Below, in pieces: positions 28,649 to 37,720 of a stretch of 64,000 bases of DNA. The stretch spans positions 300,519-364,518 of the forward strand of contig JARVJZ010000001.1 of assembly GCA_029775855.1 (NCBI GenBank), given 5' to 3'. The notes under the pieces are model-generated. The model was not told where the DNA came from. It saw only the letters and a program-made list of their open reading frames with translations, and made no database searches. This DNA comes from Nitrososphaeria archaeon (GTDB taxonomy: Archaea > Thermoproteota > Nitrososphaeria > Nitrososphaerales > JAAOZN01). The translations under genes were made by a program, and so were the position numbers. The first letter of the stretch is position 1; each line of letters begins with the position of its first letter.

Positions 28649-29023
28649 CTATGGGATTACCATCTTTATGGCTTTGATTCTGCACTCAAGGCCTTCTTTG
28701 ATCTTAACCGGCTCACCGCATTTAGGGCAAGATAGGGATACCGCCCACAATCCCAGTTCATCATCGCTTACTTTGCCTATTGAGCCTATGTAGCCGCAGC
28801 TGCTGCACTCTACTTTGGGTTCTTGCTCTGTTATCACAAGTCTCGACCCTTTTAGGATGTTATCTCTTTTTAGGATGTTGTAGCAGAAGGTTAGTTGTTC
28901 TTTGCTGAGGTGTGTGAGTCTACCTACTATAAGATGCACGCTTTTAACTTGCTTAGCACCTCTTTTTTCAGCCTCTCTTATAGCGACTTTCACTATTTCA
29001 CTAGCTACAGATAGTTCGTGCAC
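28649..29023 (-). CDS. hypA: nickel metallochaperone HypA
   Basis: This 124-residue protein starts MHELS; His2 is the nickel ligand. A zinc site is formed by CSSC (about 74-77) and CPKC (about 98-101). It delivers nickel to the hydrogenase large subunit with HypB, whose gene lies 12 nt upstream on the same strand. Confidence 0.96.
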   Translation of the reverse strand: MHELSVASEIVKVAIREAEKRGAKQVKSVHLIVGRLTHLSKEQLTFCYNILKRDNILKGSRLVITEQEPKVECSSCGYIGSIGKVSDDELGLWAVSLSCPKCGEPVKIKEGLECRIKAIKMVIP

Positions 29024-29035
29024 GGTCTTCTCCCT

Positions 29036-29743
29036 TTAAAGCCCTATTGCTTTAACTACATCTTCCACTCCTTCGCCAGTTTTACAGCTTGTCTTTACAA
29101 CTTTAAGGCTAGGCTTTATGGTGTGGATGTCTTTTTCTATCTTAATAGGGTCTACATTCATTATTGGTGCTAAGTCGATTTTGTTTATGATCGCAAGGTC
29201 GGCTTCAGCGAATATGTATGGGTGTTTGACGACCATATGCTCACCTTCACTCACGCTTATCACTACTATCCGCTTTTCACACCCTAAGGGGAAGTCTGCG
29301 GGGCATATGAGGTTCCCAACATTCTCAATAAAGAGCACATCTATGTTGCTTAAATCAAGTCTTGTTAGAGCTTTTTTAACTAAGTTTGCATCTAGATGGC
29401 ATTCTTTTCCAGTGTTTATCTGAAGAACCTTAGCGCCGTGTTTACCTATACGCTCAGCATCTATCGTTGTCGCAGCATCCCCTCCAATCGCAGCTACCCT
29501 ATACTTACCCTTAAGCATCTGCACAAGCCTCTCGATAAGCGATGTCTTACCAGAACCAACAGAGCCCATTATGTCGAATGACCTAATGCCATACTTAAGT
29601 AAGGTTTTAGCGTTTTCATCGGCTAACTTCCGATTCGCTTCAAGAATGTCTTCCTCTAACTCGACATCGAAGATCTCATCTGGCTCAGGCTTAATCACAG
29701 CATCTACATCCAAGCAGCATTCCTCCAACTGGAAGCGACACAT
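29036..29743 (-). CDS. hypB: GTPase HypB, nickel insertion
   Basis: This 235-residue SIMIBI GTPase has a P-loop GSVGSGKTSL (about 61-70), the Cys-His nickel site around GKECHLDANLV, ENVGNL, and the guanine-specificity NKIDL. The N-terminus holds a CC pair but no His-rich stretch, so nickel storage is unlikely. It acts with HypA. Confidence 0.96.
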   Translation of the reverse strand: MCRFQLEECCLDVDAVIKPEPDEIFDVELEEDILEANRKLADENAKTLLKYGIRSFDIMGSVGSGKTSLIERLVQMLKGKYRVAAIGGDAATTIDAERIGKHGAKVLQINTGKECHLDANLVKKALTRLDLSNIDVLFIENVGNLICPADFPLGCEKRIVVISVSEGEHMVVKHPYIFAEADLAIINKIDLAPIMNVDPIKIEKDIHTIKPSLKVVKTSCKTGEGVEDVVKAIGL

Positions 29744-29800
29744 AAAATATTGTTAAACTAAGATATATCTGCTTCCCATTTTCTTTACAACTCTGCATAT

Positions 29801-30277
29801 CTAAGGATCTAAAGCCAGTCTAGCAGCTAAAGCTGCAGCCTTTGGAATAGATTCCACAACCTCATTAGACATCTCGGTACAAACCTCGTTAGGTAAATAG
29901 CCAACGATGCATGCTACTATGTAGATCTTTACACCCATAGCCTCTAACTGAGCAAGCATATCTCTGTTAGGAAAAGTATGTGATGGTGATACGCTCCTAT
30001 GGTCAGGCACATCTTGTACACCAAGAACTTTTACCTCTCCGATTGTTCCCTTCTGCTGTAAGGCATCGACTAATATGAGTTTAGTTGGTTTCTCTTCTTC
30101 CGAGAGTATGTTAAGCAGAACTTGTGAGATGCCTAAACCAACATCTAAAACCTCAACTTCTTCCTCGCTTACAAGATGTTCTTTAATTATATACTCGACA
30201 ACCTTAGGTCCAAAGCCATCATCTCCTCTGAATATATTCCCACAACCTAAGATTAATGGCTTATTTCTAATACGCAT
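29801..30277 (-). CDS. hydrogenase maturation endopeptidase (HyaD/HybD/FrcD family)
   Basis: This 158-residue protein has the GCGNIFRGDDGFGPKV segment (about 11-26) with the nickel-sensing Asp/Glu residues. The peptidase cleaves the C-terminal tail of the NiFe large subunit after nickel is in place. The target is probably the MvhA protein encoded at 35320-36789, which retains a 26-residue tail after DPCLACGTH. Confidence 0.9.
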   Translation of the reverse strand: MRIRNKPLILGCGNIFRGDDGFGPKVVEYIIKEHLVSEEEVEVLDVGLGISQVLLNILSEEEKPTKLILVDALQQKGTIGEVKVLGVQDVPDHRSVSPSHTFPNRDMLAQLEAMGVKIYIVACIVGYLPNEVCTEMSNEVVESIPKAAALAARLALDP

Positions 30278-30458
30278 AGCCTGATCTCTGTTTAACTAGT
30301 GTTTATGCTTTCTTCTAATGTCTGTTATTCATGTTTTTTTAGATTATATAATGAATATATAGTGCTGCATAGTTAATATTTTATTTACACCACAGATATA
30401 TAGAATAACTACCCATAGATTGTTGGATGAAGGGGATGAATAAATATCTACCCCTTAA

Positions 30459-30491
30459 CCCTGAGGCTGAAAAACCCTCAGGACGGAGGTG
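30459..30491 (+). promoter_or_regulatory. 5' UTR hairpin and Shine-Dalgarno ahead of hdrC
   Basis: CCTGAGG (30460-30466) pairs perfectly with CCTCAGG (30476-30482), and a strong GGAGGTG ribosome-binding site follows (30485-30491) before the ATG at 30502. The 224-bp upstream gap is AT-rich. This is the head of a long operon that, unlike most neighbours, appears to have a leader. Confidence 0.45.
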
Positions 30492-30501
30492 TGATATATA
30501 G

Positions 30502-31005
30502 ATGCAGACTTATGCCCAAACCGATATTCTCGACGCTGTAAGAGGTGTCATCGGTGATCATAGACCAGAGGCTTGCTACCAATGTATGAAGTGCACAAGC
30601 GGCTGCCCAGCTGCTAAAGTGAGTGAATACAAGCCTCATATGATGGTGATACTGACTAAAGCGGGGTTAGCTGAAGAGGTTATGAAAAGCGGCATAATAT
30701 GGGCTTGCTCTATGTGTCTAAAGTGTAAAGAATATTGTCCACAAGATGTTGCACCCTTCGATGTTGTCACAGCCTTAAAGAATGTAGCTATCTCTAAAGG
30801 CTATCGCCCACCTGAGATGCTTGTAGGGATGTCAAATAATGTTCTAGACTATGGTTGCATAATGGATAAGCCTATGACAATAACCACAACAGACTTCGAA
30901 GAAGTATCAAGAAAGAGCTTAGGGCTTCCCGATATTGTGCATCCTAAAGATATGGAGCAGTTTAAGAAAACAGTTGCCAGATTCGGATTCAGGAGGTTGA
31001 GCTAG
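30502..31005 (+). CDS. hdrC: heterodisulfide reductase-like subunit C
   Basis: This 167-residue protein has two [4Fe-4S] motifs, CYQCMKCTSGCP (about 27-38) and CSMCLKCKEYCP (about 73-84), as in HdrC. It carries electrons between HdrA and the HdrB active site. It is the first gene of hdrCBA-mvhDGA, and the next start follows its stop directly. Confidence 0.93.
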   Translation: MQTYAQTDILDAVRGVIGDHRPEACYQCMKCTSGCPAAKVSEYKPHMMVILTKAGLAEEVMKSGIIWACSMCLKCKEYCPQDVAPFDVVTALKNVAISKGYRPPEMLVGMSNNVLDYGCIMDKPMTITTTDFEEVSRKSLGLPDIVHPKDMEQFKKTVARFGFRRLS

Positions 31006-31881
31006 TTGAAGCTATACATCTTCTTAGGATGCGCTACGCCAACCAAACAATACGGCTATGAGCTTTCAACCAGAGCGGTCTTCCCCAAGCTTGGAATAGA
31101 GTTAGAAGAGATGCCTGATTCAAACTGCTGCGGCACTCCAATTATGGGTGTAAATAGATTTTACAGCATATATGGTCCGGCGAGATTGATGGCTATAGCC
31201 GAAGCAGGCGGGTTAGACTTACTTGCGCCTTGCAATGGATGTCACCTAGCCTTAAGCGAAGCATCATTTCTTCTAAGAGAAAGGAAGCATCTCTTAGAGC
31301 AGGTAAATAATCTGCTTAAGGAGGAAGGTCTAAAATACACGGGGAAGGCTCGGGTCTATCACCCAGTCGAAGCGCTACACGACTTAGTTGGTGTGGAAAA
31401 GATCTCCTCTGCAATATCCTATAAGCTTCCGCCTTTGAAGTTCGCCTGCCATCCGGGGTGCCATCTCGTTCGCCCTTCTCATATAGGTAGACCGGAAAAG
31501 AGAGACGGTAAGTTAAAGCTTGAGGCACTTGCTGAGGCTATTGGACTACAGACTAGAGATCATCCGGAAAAATATGAGTGCTGCGGAGCAGCTATGCTTC
31601 CATACTCTACTGATGCAGCTATCAAAACCGTTGGAATGAGACTGAAACGCTTCGTAGAAGGAGGATTTGATGGAGTAACTACACTATGCCCCTACTGCTT
31701 CGACATGATCGATGGGAAGCAAGACGCTGCCAAGACCATAACCGGAGACAGAACTCTCTCTATACCAACATTCTACTACACCCAACTTCTAGGATTATCT
31801 ATGGGTTTGAGTGAAAGAGAATTGGGGCTCAATCTGAATATGAGCCCAGTTGGAAACGTGCTTGAAAAGTTAAAGAGGTGA
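31006..31881 (+). CDS. hdrB: heterodisulfide reductase-like subunit B
   Basis: This 291-residue protein starts at TTG 31006. Two CCG-type cysteine domains are visible: FLGCATP...SNCCGTP...CNGCHLA in the first half and HPGCHL...ECCGAAM...CPYCFD in the second. These bind the noncubane clusters that split disulfides in HdrB. In methanogens the substrate is CoM-S-S-CoB. In this organism the disulfide is unknown. Confidence 0.93.
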   Translation: MKLYIFLGCATPTKQYGYELSTRAVFPKLGIELEEMPDSNCCGTPIMGVNRFYSIYGPARLMAIAEAGGLDLLAPCNGCHLALSEASFLLRERKHLLEQVNNLLKEEGLKYTGKARVYHPVEALHDLVGVEKISSAISYKLPPLKFACHPGCHLVRPSHIGRPEKRDGKLKLEALAEAIGLQTRDHPEKYECCGAAMLPYSTDAAIKTVGMRLKRFVEGGFDGVTTLCPYCFDMIDGKQDAAKTITGDRTLSIPTFYYTQLLGLSMGLSERELGLNLNMSPVGNVLEKLKR

Positions 31882-31882
31882 A

Positions 31883-33865
31883 ATGAAGGTGGCTGAAGAA
31901 CCTAAAGTTGGAGTATATGTATGCCACTGCGGCGTAAACATAGCAAGCGTCGTTAATGTAAAAGCGGTAGTAGAGTACGCTTCAACCCTACCTAATGTAG
32001 AAGTAGCAAAAGACTACCCATTCATGTGCTCAGACCCTGGTCAGAACATAGTAATCGAAGATATAAAATCAAAAGGACTTAATAGAATCGTTGTAGCTTC
32101 TTGCTCACCCAGAATGCACGAGCCCACCTTCAGAAAAGCTCTGGAGCGAGCTGGTCTCAACCCCTATCTGCTTGAAATGGCAAATATACGCGAGCACTGC
32201 TCTTGGGTCCACGAAAAGCAGCCTCAAGAGGCAACCGAGAAGGCTAAGGATCTTGTTGCGGCTGCTGTTGCAAAGGCGCGCATGCTGAAGCCTCTTGAAA
32301 CCATCAAGATGCCTGCTGTAAAACGTGCTTTGGTGATAGGTGGAGGTGTTGCTGGTATAAGGGCTGCGCTTGACATAGCTAACAGTGGTTTTGAAGTCTA
32401 TCTTGTGGAGACGAGGCCAAGTATAGGGGGTAATATGGCTAGGCTTGATAAGACCTTTCCAACACTCGACTGCTCCCAATGCATATTAACGCCTATGATG
32501 GTTGAAGTTGCACAGCATCCAAACATAAAGCTCCTAACATATAGCGAAGTCAAAAGTATAGATGGTTCGGTAGGGAACTTTACCGTCAAGATACTTAAGA
32601 AACCTAGATATGTCAAAGAAGATGTATGCACCGGCTGCGGTGTATGTGAGCAAAAGTGCCCATATACAGTTCCAAGCGAGTTCAACCTAGGTCTTGGTAA
32701 GAGAAAAGTGATCTACTTTGAGTTCCCACAAGCTGTGCCTCTAAAACCTGTGTTGGATAGAGAGAACTGCGTCTACTTTAAGAAGGGCACTTGCAGAGCT
32801 TGTGAAAAGTTCTGCCCAACTAAAGCGATAGACTACACCCAGCAGCCACAAGAGATAACGGTTGATGTTGGCGCAATCATCTTGGCAACAGGATATGGTC
32901 TATACGATGTTAAGAGTAAGATGCCTGAATATAGATACGGTCTAAGCAAGAACGTAATAACAGGCTTAGAACTTGAGCGCCTCACATCAGCTACAGGACC
33001 GACAAAAGGGCATATCTTAAGACCCGGCGACAAGAAGGAGCCTAAGGATGTAGCCATAATTCTCTGTGTAGGCTCTAGAGATGAAAAGCATCTGGACTAC
33101 TGCTGCAGATTCGGATGCGTCGCTGGCATAAAGCACGCCTACTACATAGTGAGCCACATACCTGACGCAAGGGTAACCATATGCTACACAGACATAAGGG
33201 CATTCGGAAAAGGTTACGAAGACTTCTACGCAAGGATAAGATCGTTGGATAACGTTCAGTTCATCCGAGGCAGACCTATGGAGGTGTTTGAAGATTCAAA
33301 CGGTTCACTCTACTTCGATGTCTTCGACCAGAACACAAATAGACTCATAAGACTTAACCCAGACCTCGTCGTCCTAGAGACAGGAGTCGTGCCAGACCCA
33401 TCATTTGAGCAGATAGCAACAGTTCTTAAATGCTCAAGAGGACCTGATGGCTTTGCACTCGAGCTACACCCGAAGCTCAGACCAACTGAGACTTCTGTTG
33501 ACGGCGTCTTCTTGGCTGGTGTAGTACAAGGGCCAAAGGATATTCCAGACACAGTGGCGCAGGCAGGCGCAGCCGCAGCATCAGCTATAGCGCTCCTATC
33601 AAGAGGGGAAGTTGAGAGTGTGCCTAACGTTGCTTCAGTCAACCAAGAGTTATGTAGCGGATGTGGGGTCTGTGAGCCAATATGTCCATACACCGCTATA
33701 GTGCTTGAAGCTAGAAACGGTGGTAGAGTAGCTAAAGTTGAGGCTACTAAGTGTAAAGGCTGTGGTGCTTGTGCAGCAGCGTGCCCATCGGGTGCAATGA
33801 CACAGCTAGGCTTCGAAGATAAGCAGATTATACCTCAGTTAGAGGTGCTTGCTAAAGGGAGGTAG
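31883..33865 (+). CDS. hdrA: heterodisulfide reductase-like subunit A, bifurcating flavoprotein
   Basis: This 660-residue protein has an N-terminal CHCGVN domain, an FAD-binding GGGVAGIRAAL (about 152-162), a TLDCSQC motif with Cys where some methanogens carry selenocysteine, and ferredoxin-type cysteine motifs near 249-260, 294-312 and a pair at about 588-630. HdrA holds the FAD that bifurcates electrons between ferredoxin and HdrB. Two nucleotides separate it from hdrB and five from mvhD. Confidence 0.95.
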   Translation: MKVAEEPKVGVYVCHCGVNIASVVNVKAVVEYASTLPNVEVAKDYPFMCSDPGQNIVIEDIKSKGLNRIVVASCSPRMHEPTFRKALERAGLNPYLLEMANIREHCSWVHEKQPQEATEKAKDLVAAAVAKARMLKPLETIKMPAVKRALVIGGGVAGIRAALDIANSGFEVYLVETRPSIGGNMARLDKTFPTLDCSQCILTPMMVEVAQHPNIKLLTYSEVKSIDGSVGNFTVKILKKPRYVKEDVCTGCGVCEQKCPYTVPSEFNLGLGKRKVIYFEFPQAVPLKPVLDRENCVYFKKGTCRACEKFCPTKAIDYTQQPQEITVDVGAIILATGYGLYDVKSKMPEYRYGLSKNVITGLELERLTSATGPTKGHILRPGDKKEPKDVAIILCVGSRDEKHLDYCCRFGCVAGIKHAYYIVSHIPDARVTICYTDIRAFGKGYEDFYARIRSLDNVQFIRGRPMEVFEDSNGSLYFDVFDQNTNRLIRLNPDLVVLETGVVPDPSFEQIATVLKCSRGPDGFALELHPKLRPTETSVDGVFLAGVVQGPKDIPDTVAQAGAAAASAIALLSRGEVESVPNVASVNQELCSGCGVCEPICPYTAIVLEARNGGRVAKVEATKCKGCGACAAACPSGAMTQLGFEDKQIIPQLEVLAKGR

Positions 33866-33870
33866 AGATT

Positions 33871-34338
33871 ATGGCGAGCAGCTTCGAACCAAGAATAGTT
33901 GTATTTGCATGCAACTGGTGCTCGTATGCAGGCATGGACCTAGCTGGTACAAGCAGAATGCTTTACCCCGCAAACCTTAGAGTGGTAAGATTAATGTGCT
34001 CGGGTAGGCTGGAGCCAGAGCACATACTATATGCATTCAAGGCAGGTGCTGACGGTGTGCTTGTTACTGGGTGTCATCCAGGAGACTGCCACTACATCTC
34101 TGGCAACTATAAGACGAGAAAGAGGATTAGACTGCTGGAGCAGTTGTTGGCTCAATTCGGACTTGAAAAGGAGCGTCTGAGGTTAGAGTGGATCTCAGCT
34201 TCAGAGGGAGAACTATTTACTAGAATAGCAAAGGAGTTCATCGAGAAGATAAGATCTCTAGGTCCAAGTCCACTGAAGCAGGAAGGGCTCTTCGCACCGC
34301 TGATTACTGTAGCAGCGGCTGGAGGAGGTGGTGAGTAG
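33871..34338 (+). CDS. mvhD: F420-non-reducing hydrogenase iron-sulfur subunit D (MvhD)
   Basis: This 155-residue protein has CNWCSYAG (about 14-21), MCSGR and GCHPGDCHY, the [2Fe-2S]-binding residues of MvhD. It joins the hydrogenase MvhAG to HdrA. Its stop overlaps the GTG start of mvhG by one base. Confidence 0.94.
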   Translation: MASSFEPRIVVFACNWCSYAGMDLAGTSRMLYPANLRVVRLMCSGRLEPEHILYAFKAGADGVLVTGCHPGDCHYISGNYKTRKRIRLLEQLLAQFGLEKERLRLEWISASEGELFTRIAKEFIEKIRSLGPSPLKQEGLFAPLITVAAAGGGGE

Positions 34339-35312
34339 TGAGCAAACCTAAGGTTGCTATAGTGTTAGGTTCGACTTGCGCAGGCTGCGACTACTCCTTA
34401 CTAGACCTTGGTCCGACCGTTGCTGATGTGCTGGCTAGTGTCGAGATTGTATACTGGCCTACTGGCGCAGACTTCAAGTTAAGTGATTTGGAATCTGTGC
34501 CTGATGGTAGTGTCGCTCTAACTCTATATGAAGGCGCTATAACCAACAGTGATAATGAGGAGCTCGCTAAGCTCGTTAGAAGAAAATCTAAAGCGGTTGT
34601 AGCATACGGCTCCTGCGCGTGCTTCGGCGGCATACCGGGATTGGCAAACGTATCTACAGCTAAAGATATTATGAAGACAGCGTATGTAGAAACTTGGAGT
34701 AGTGATAACAAAGAGGGTCAGCTACCACAACCCCTCTCTAAGGTAAATGGTAAGCACCTCGAGCTACCAGTAACATATGACACCATAAGAGCCCTTGACC
34801 AAGTTATACCTGTTGAATACTACATGCCGGGTTGCCCGCCGCCTCTATCATACATCGAGCAAGCCCTTGTAGCAGCGCTTTCTGGTAAACTTCCACCACC
34901 AGGATACGTTTTCGCCTCTGAACGCTCACTTTGCGATGAATGCAAGAGGACAAAGGAAAAGAAGAACCTAACAGCCATCAAAAGATTCCACGAAATCATA
35001 CCAGACAGCCAAAGATGCCTACTTGAACAAGGAATACTCTGCATGGGTCCAGCGACAAGAGGTGGATGCAAAGCTCCATGCGTAGATAACAATATACCTT
35101 GCCGTGGATGTATGGGTCCAACACCAGAAGCGCTTGACCAAGGAGCGAAGATGCTCTCAGCCCTAGCGTCTATACTTGCATTAGATATGGAGAGTGGTGT
35201 GTCAGAAGATAGGCTCATTCCTCTCATTCAGCAAGTAAAAGACCCATTAGGCACATTCTACAGATTTGGGTTACCTAAGTCGATGTTTAGAAGAGTGATA
35301 CCGAGGAGGTGA
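34338..35312 (+). CDS. mvhG: [NiFe]-hydrogenase small subunit (MvhG)
   Basis: This 324-residue protein starts at GTG 34338. STCAGCDYS (about 12-20) begins the proximal cluster site, and later cysteines in YGSCACFGG, PGCPP and the CKAPC/CRGCMGP tail complete three clusters. There is no Tat signal, so the hydrogenase is cytoplasmic (group 3c-like). It carries electrons from the NiFe site to MvhD. Confidence 0.94.
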   Translation: MSKPKVAIVLGSTCAGCDYSLLDLGPTVADVLASVEIVYWPTGADFKLSDLESVPDGSVALTLYEGAITNSDNEELAKLVRRKSKAVVAYGSCACFGGIPGLANVSTAKDIMKTAYVETWSSDNKEGQLPQPLSKVNGKHLELPVTYDTIRALDQVIPVEYYMPGCPPPLSYIEQALVAALSGKLPPPGYVFASERSLCDECKRTKEKKNLTAIKRFHEIIPDSQRCLLEQGILCMGPATRGGCKAPCVDNNIPCRGCMGPTPEALDQGAKMLSALASILALDMESGVSEDRLIPLIQQVKDPLGTFYRFGLPKSMFRRVIPRR

Positions 35313-35319
35313 GAATAGG

Positions 35320-36789
35320 TTGGAGAAGAAAGATAAAGTTGTAACTATACAGCCGATAACAAGGCTCGAAGGACACGGAAAGATCAGCATCTTCCTAGAC
35401 GACGAAGGCAACGTAGATGACGCATACTACCAAGTCGTGGAATTCAGAGGATTCGAAAAGTTCTGCAGAGGCAGACCTGTAGAAGAGCTACCACTCATAA
35501 CACCTAGAATCTGCGGAGTATGCCCATGGGCTCACCACATGGCCTCAGCAAAGGCTGTTGACGCAGTCTATCACGTAACACCCCCTCCAGCAGGCAGAAA
35601 GCTGCGTGAGTTAGCCTACAATACATTCTATGTTCACGACCACGGTGCGGTCTTCTATGCTCTCCAAGCCCCAGACTTTGTTGTAGGCCCTACTGCACCC
35701 CGTGCTGAGCGTAATGTGCTCGGCGTAATAGCGAAGGTAGGTATGGAGCTTGTAAAGAATATACTTGCGGCTAGGCTCGAGGCTACCCGAATGCTTGAAG
35801 TGCTCGGTGGGAGAGCTGTGCACCCAGTTATGACTGTGCCTGGTGGTGTAGGTAAGCCGATAACTGAAGATCAGAGGAAGGAGTTGGAGCAACGAGCCGC
35901 TAAGATGGTTGAATTGGCTAAGTTAACTCTAAAGATCTTCAACGATGTTGTTCTTAAGAACAAGGAGTATGTCGACCTCATTACCGGCGACATCTACGCA
36001 CATAAAACCTACTACATGGGGTTAGTTGATGAAAAGGGGAAGGTCAACTTCTATGAAGGTAAGTTAAGGGTGATGGCACCAGACGGCAAAATCGTCGCAG
36101 AATTCAACCCAAGCGAATACCTCAACTACATAGCTGAACACGTAGAGCCTTGGTCATACCTCAAATTCCCATACCTAAAGGCTGTGGGTTGGAAGGGCTT
36201 TAGAGATGGAGCGGATAGTGGCATATATCGCGTAGGCCCATTAGCGAGGCTCAACGTAAGCGATGGCTTCACAACACCCCTAGCGCAAGAAGCGTACGAA
36301 AAATTCGTATCCATATTAGGGAAACCCGCACACGCAACACTCGGCTTCCACTGGGCTAGAGTTATAGAGATCATGGCAGCGGCAGAATCAGCGCTGGAGT
36401 TAGCAAGAGACCCAGAGATTGCAAGCAAAGAAGTAAGAACAATACCAACAGCCACACCAGATGAAGGTGTAGGTGTTGTGGAAGCACCAAGAGGAGTACT
36501 AATACACCACTACAAGACAGACAGCGAAGGATTAGTAGAAGCTCTTAACCTAATAGTAGCTACAGTACACAACAACGCTGGAATAAACCTCTCAGTCAAA
36601 AAAGCAGCCCAAAGTCTCATAAAGAACTGGCAGGTTAACGACGGGCTGCTTAACATGGTTGAGATGGCTTTCAGACCATACGACCCCTGCTTAGCCTGCG
36701 GAACACACGCTCTACTAGGTCAGATGCCGCTGGAAGTCAACATATACGATAAAGAAAAGCGCCTCTATAAGCGGCTCACGCGAGGCTAA
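35320..36789 (+). CDS. mvhA: [NiFe]-hydrogenase large subunit (MvhA)
   Basis: This 489-residue protein starts at TTG 35320. The NiFe ligands lie in RICGVCPWAH (about 65-74) and DPCLACGTH (about 455-463). A 26-residue tail follows the His and should be removed by the endopeptidase encoded at 29801-30277. It oxidises or produces H2 in the cytoplasm for the Mvh-Hdr complex. The operon seems to end here, with a 100-bp AT-rich gap before the membrane pair. Confidence 0.95.
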   Translation: MEKKDKVVTIQPITRLEGHGKISIFLDDEGNVDDAYYQVVEFRGFEKFCRGRPVEELPLITPRICGVCPWAHHMASAKAVDAVYHVTPPPAGRKLRELAYNTFYVHDHGAVFYALQAPDFVVGPTAPRAERNVLGVIAKVGMELVKNILAARLEATRMLEVLGGRAVHPVMTVPGGVGKPITEDQRKELEQRAAKMVELAKLTLKIFNDVVLKNKEYVDLITGDIYAHKTYYMGLVDEKGKVNFYEGKLRVMAPDGKIVAEFNPSEYLNYIAEHVEPWSYLKFPYLKAVGWKGFRDGADSGIYRVGPLARLNVSDGFTTPLAQEAYEKFVSILGKPAHATLGFHWARVIEIMAAAESALELARDPEIASKEVRTIPTATPDEGVGVVEAPRGVLIHHYKTDSEGLVEALNLIVATVHNNAGINLSVKKAAQSLIKNWQVNDGLLNMVEMAFRPYDPCLACGTHALLGQMPLEVNIYDKEKRLYKRLTRG

Positions 36790-36889
36790 GCAAGGAGGTT
36801 CTTCTTTTTTTGAGCAATTCTTATTCTTACCTCTTAGCTCCTTGGTTATGTCAGTATATACCAGATATGTTAGTAAAAGATGATGAACT

Positions 36890-37720
36890 ATGGTTGGGGC
36901 TGTAGATATAGCTGCAGCCTTTTTTGCTATAGGCGTTGTCGCATTTGTGGTAGGAGCGCTACTCAACCTTAGACTATGGCTGCTTGGCTCAGAAAGCATA
37001 TCATCTACAATAACTTCAGTCATCAGAACGATCTTCAGTAAAAGAATTCTAGTAATAATCCGAACCTTCATATTCAACATATTTGGGCAGGCACGTCTCT
37101 TCTCGGTTGATAGATTTAGAGGGTTGGAGAAGTCTTCTTTTGTTATCTTCTATGTGCTTCTGATACTCATAAACCACGTGTTAGCAGATTTAGCTGCTGG
37201 GGTCTCGACGTTAGAAGCATTTATCTACGAATTCTTTAGATCACCTTTCTTCCCAGCATACATATTTGTAGAGGTGGCAAATGTCCAAGCACCACTTTGG
37301 CTCCTATTCTTCTTTATTGACAATCTAAGTATGGCTATTGTGCTCTTTTTCGCAGAGATGCTTGCGGTGCATCGAAGGTTCTTTAAGAAACACTTTGAAG
37401 CAGCGACAAGAGAGGATTCTATATTACTCTTCTTACCTGTGATCTGGTTTATATTTAGATATATGGCTCAAGCAGTAACTATAGTAAAGTATGGTAGCCC
37501 AGATGGAAGCCAATTCATGTTTGTGGCGTATGGAATATCGAGGCTTTTAACAACATTAAACAGCGCTCAGCTTGATATGCTATATAACATCTTGTGGCCT
37601 ATTTCAGGTTTCTTTTTAGGTCTCTTCTTCGGTATAATACCTTACACAGGTAGGCTCTGGCACGCCTTTGCAGCACCACTTACAATGCTCGTCAACTCAG
37701 CTGGAGGTAAGCAGCGATGA
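36890..37720 (+). CDS. HdrE-like membrane subunit
   Basis: This 276-residue protein has about five to six membrane segments and His residues in LINHVLADL, AVHRRFF and LWHAFA that could bind haem b, as in HdrE and NarI-like proteins. The following HdrD-like gene overlaps its stop by 4 nt (ATGA), so the two form a membrane complex. It would link a cytoplasmic dithiol/disulfide couple to quinone. Confidence 0.75.
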   Translation: MVGAVDIAAAFFAIGVVAFVVGALLNLRLWLLGSESISSTITSVIRTIFSKRILVIIRTFIFNIFGQARLFSVDRFRGLEKSSFVIFYVLLILINHVLADLAAGVSTLEAFIYEFFRSPFFPAYIFVEVANVQAPLWLLFFFIDNLSMAIVLFFAEMLAVHRRFFKKHFEAATREDSILLFLPVIWFIFRYMAQAVTIVKYGSPDGSQFMFVAYGISRLLTTLNSAQLDMLYNILWPISGFFLGLFFGIIPYTGRLWHAFAAPLTMLVNSAGGKQR

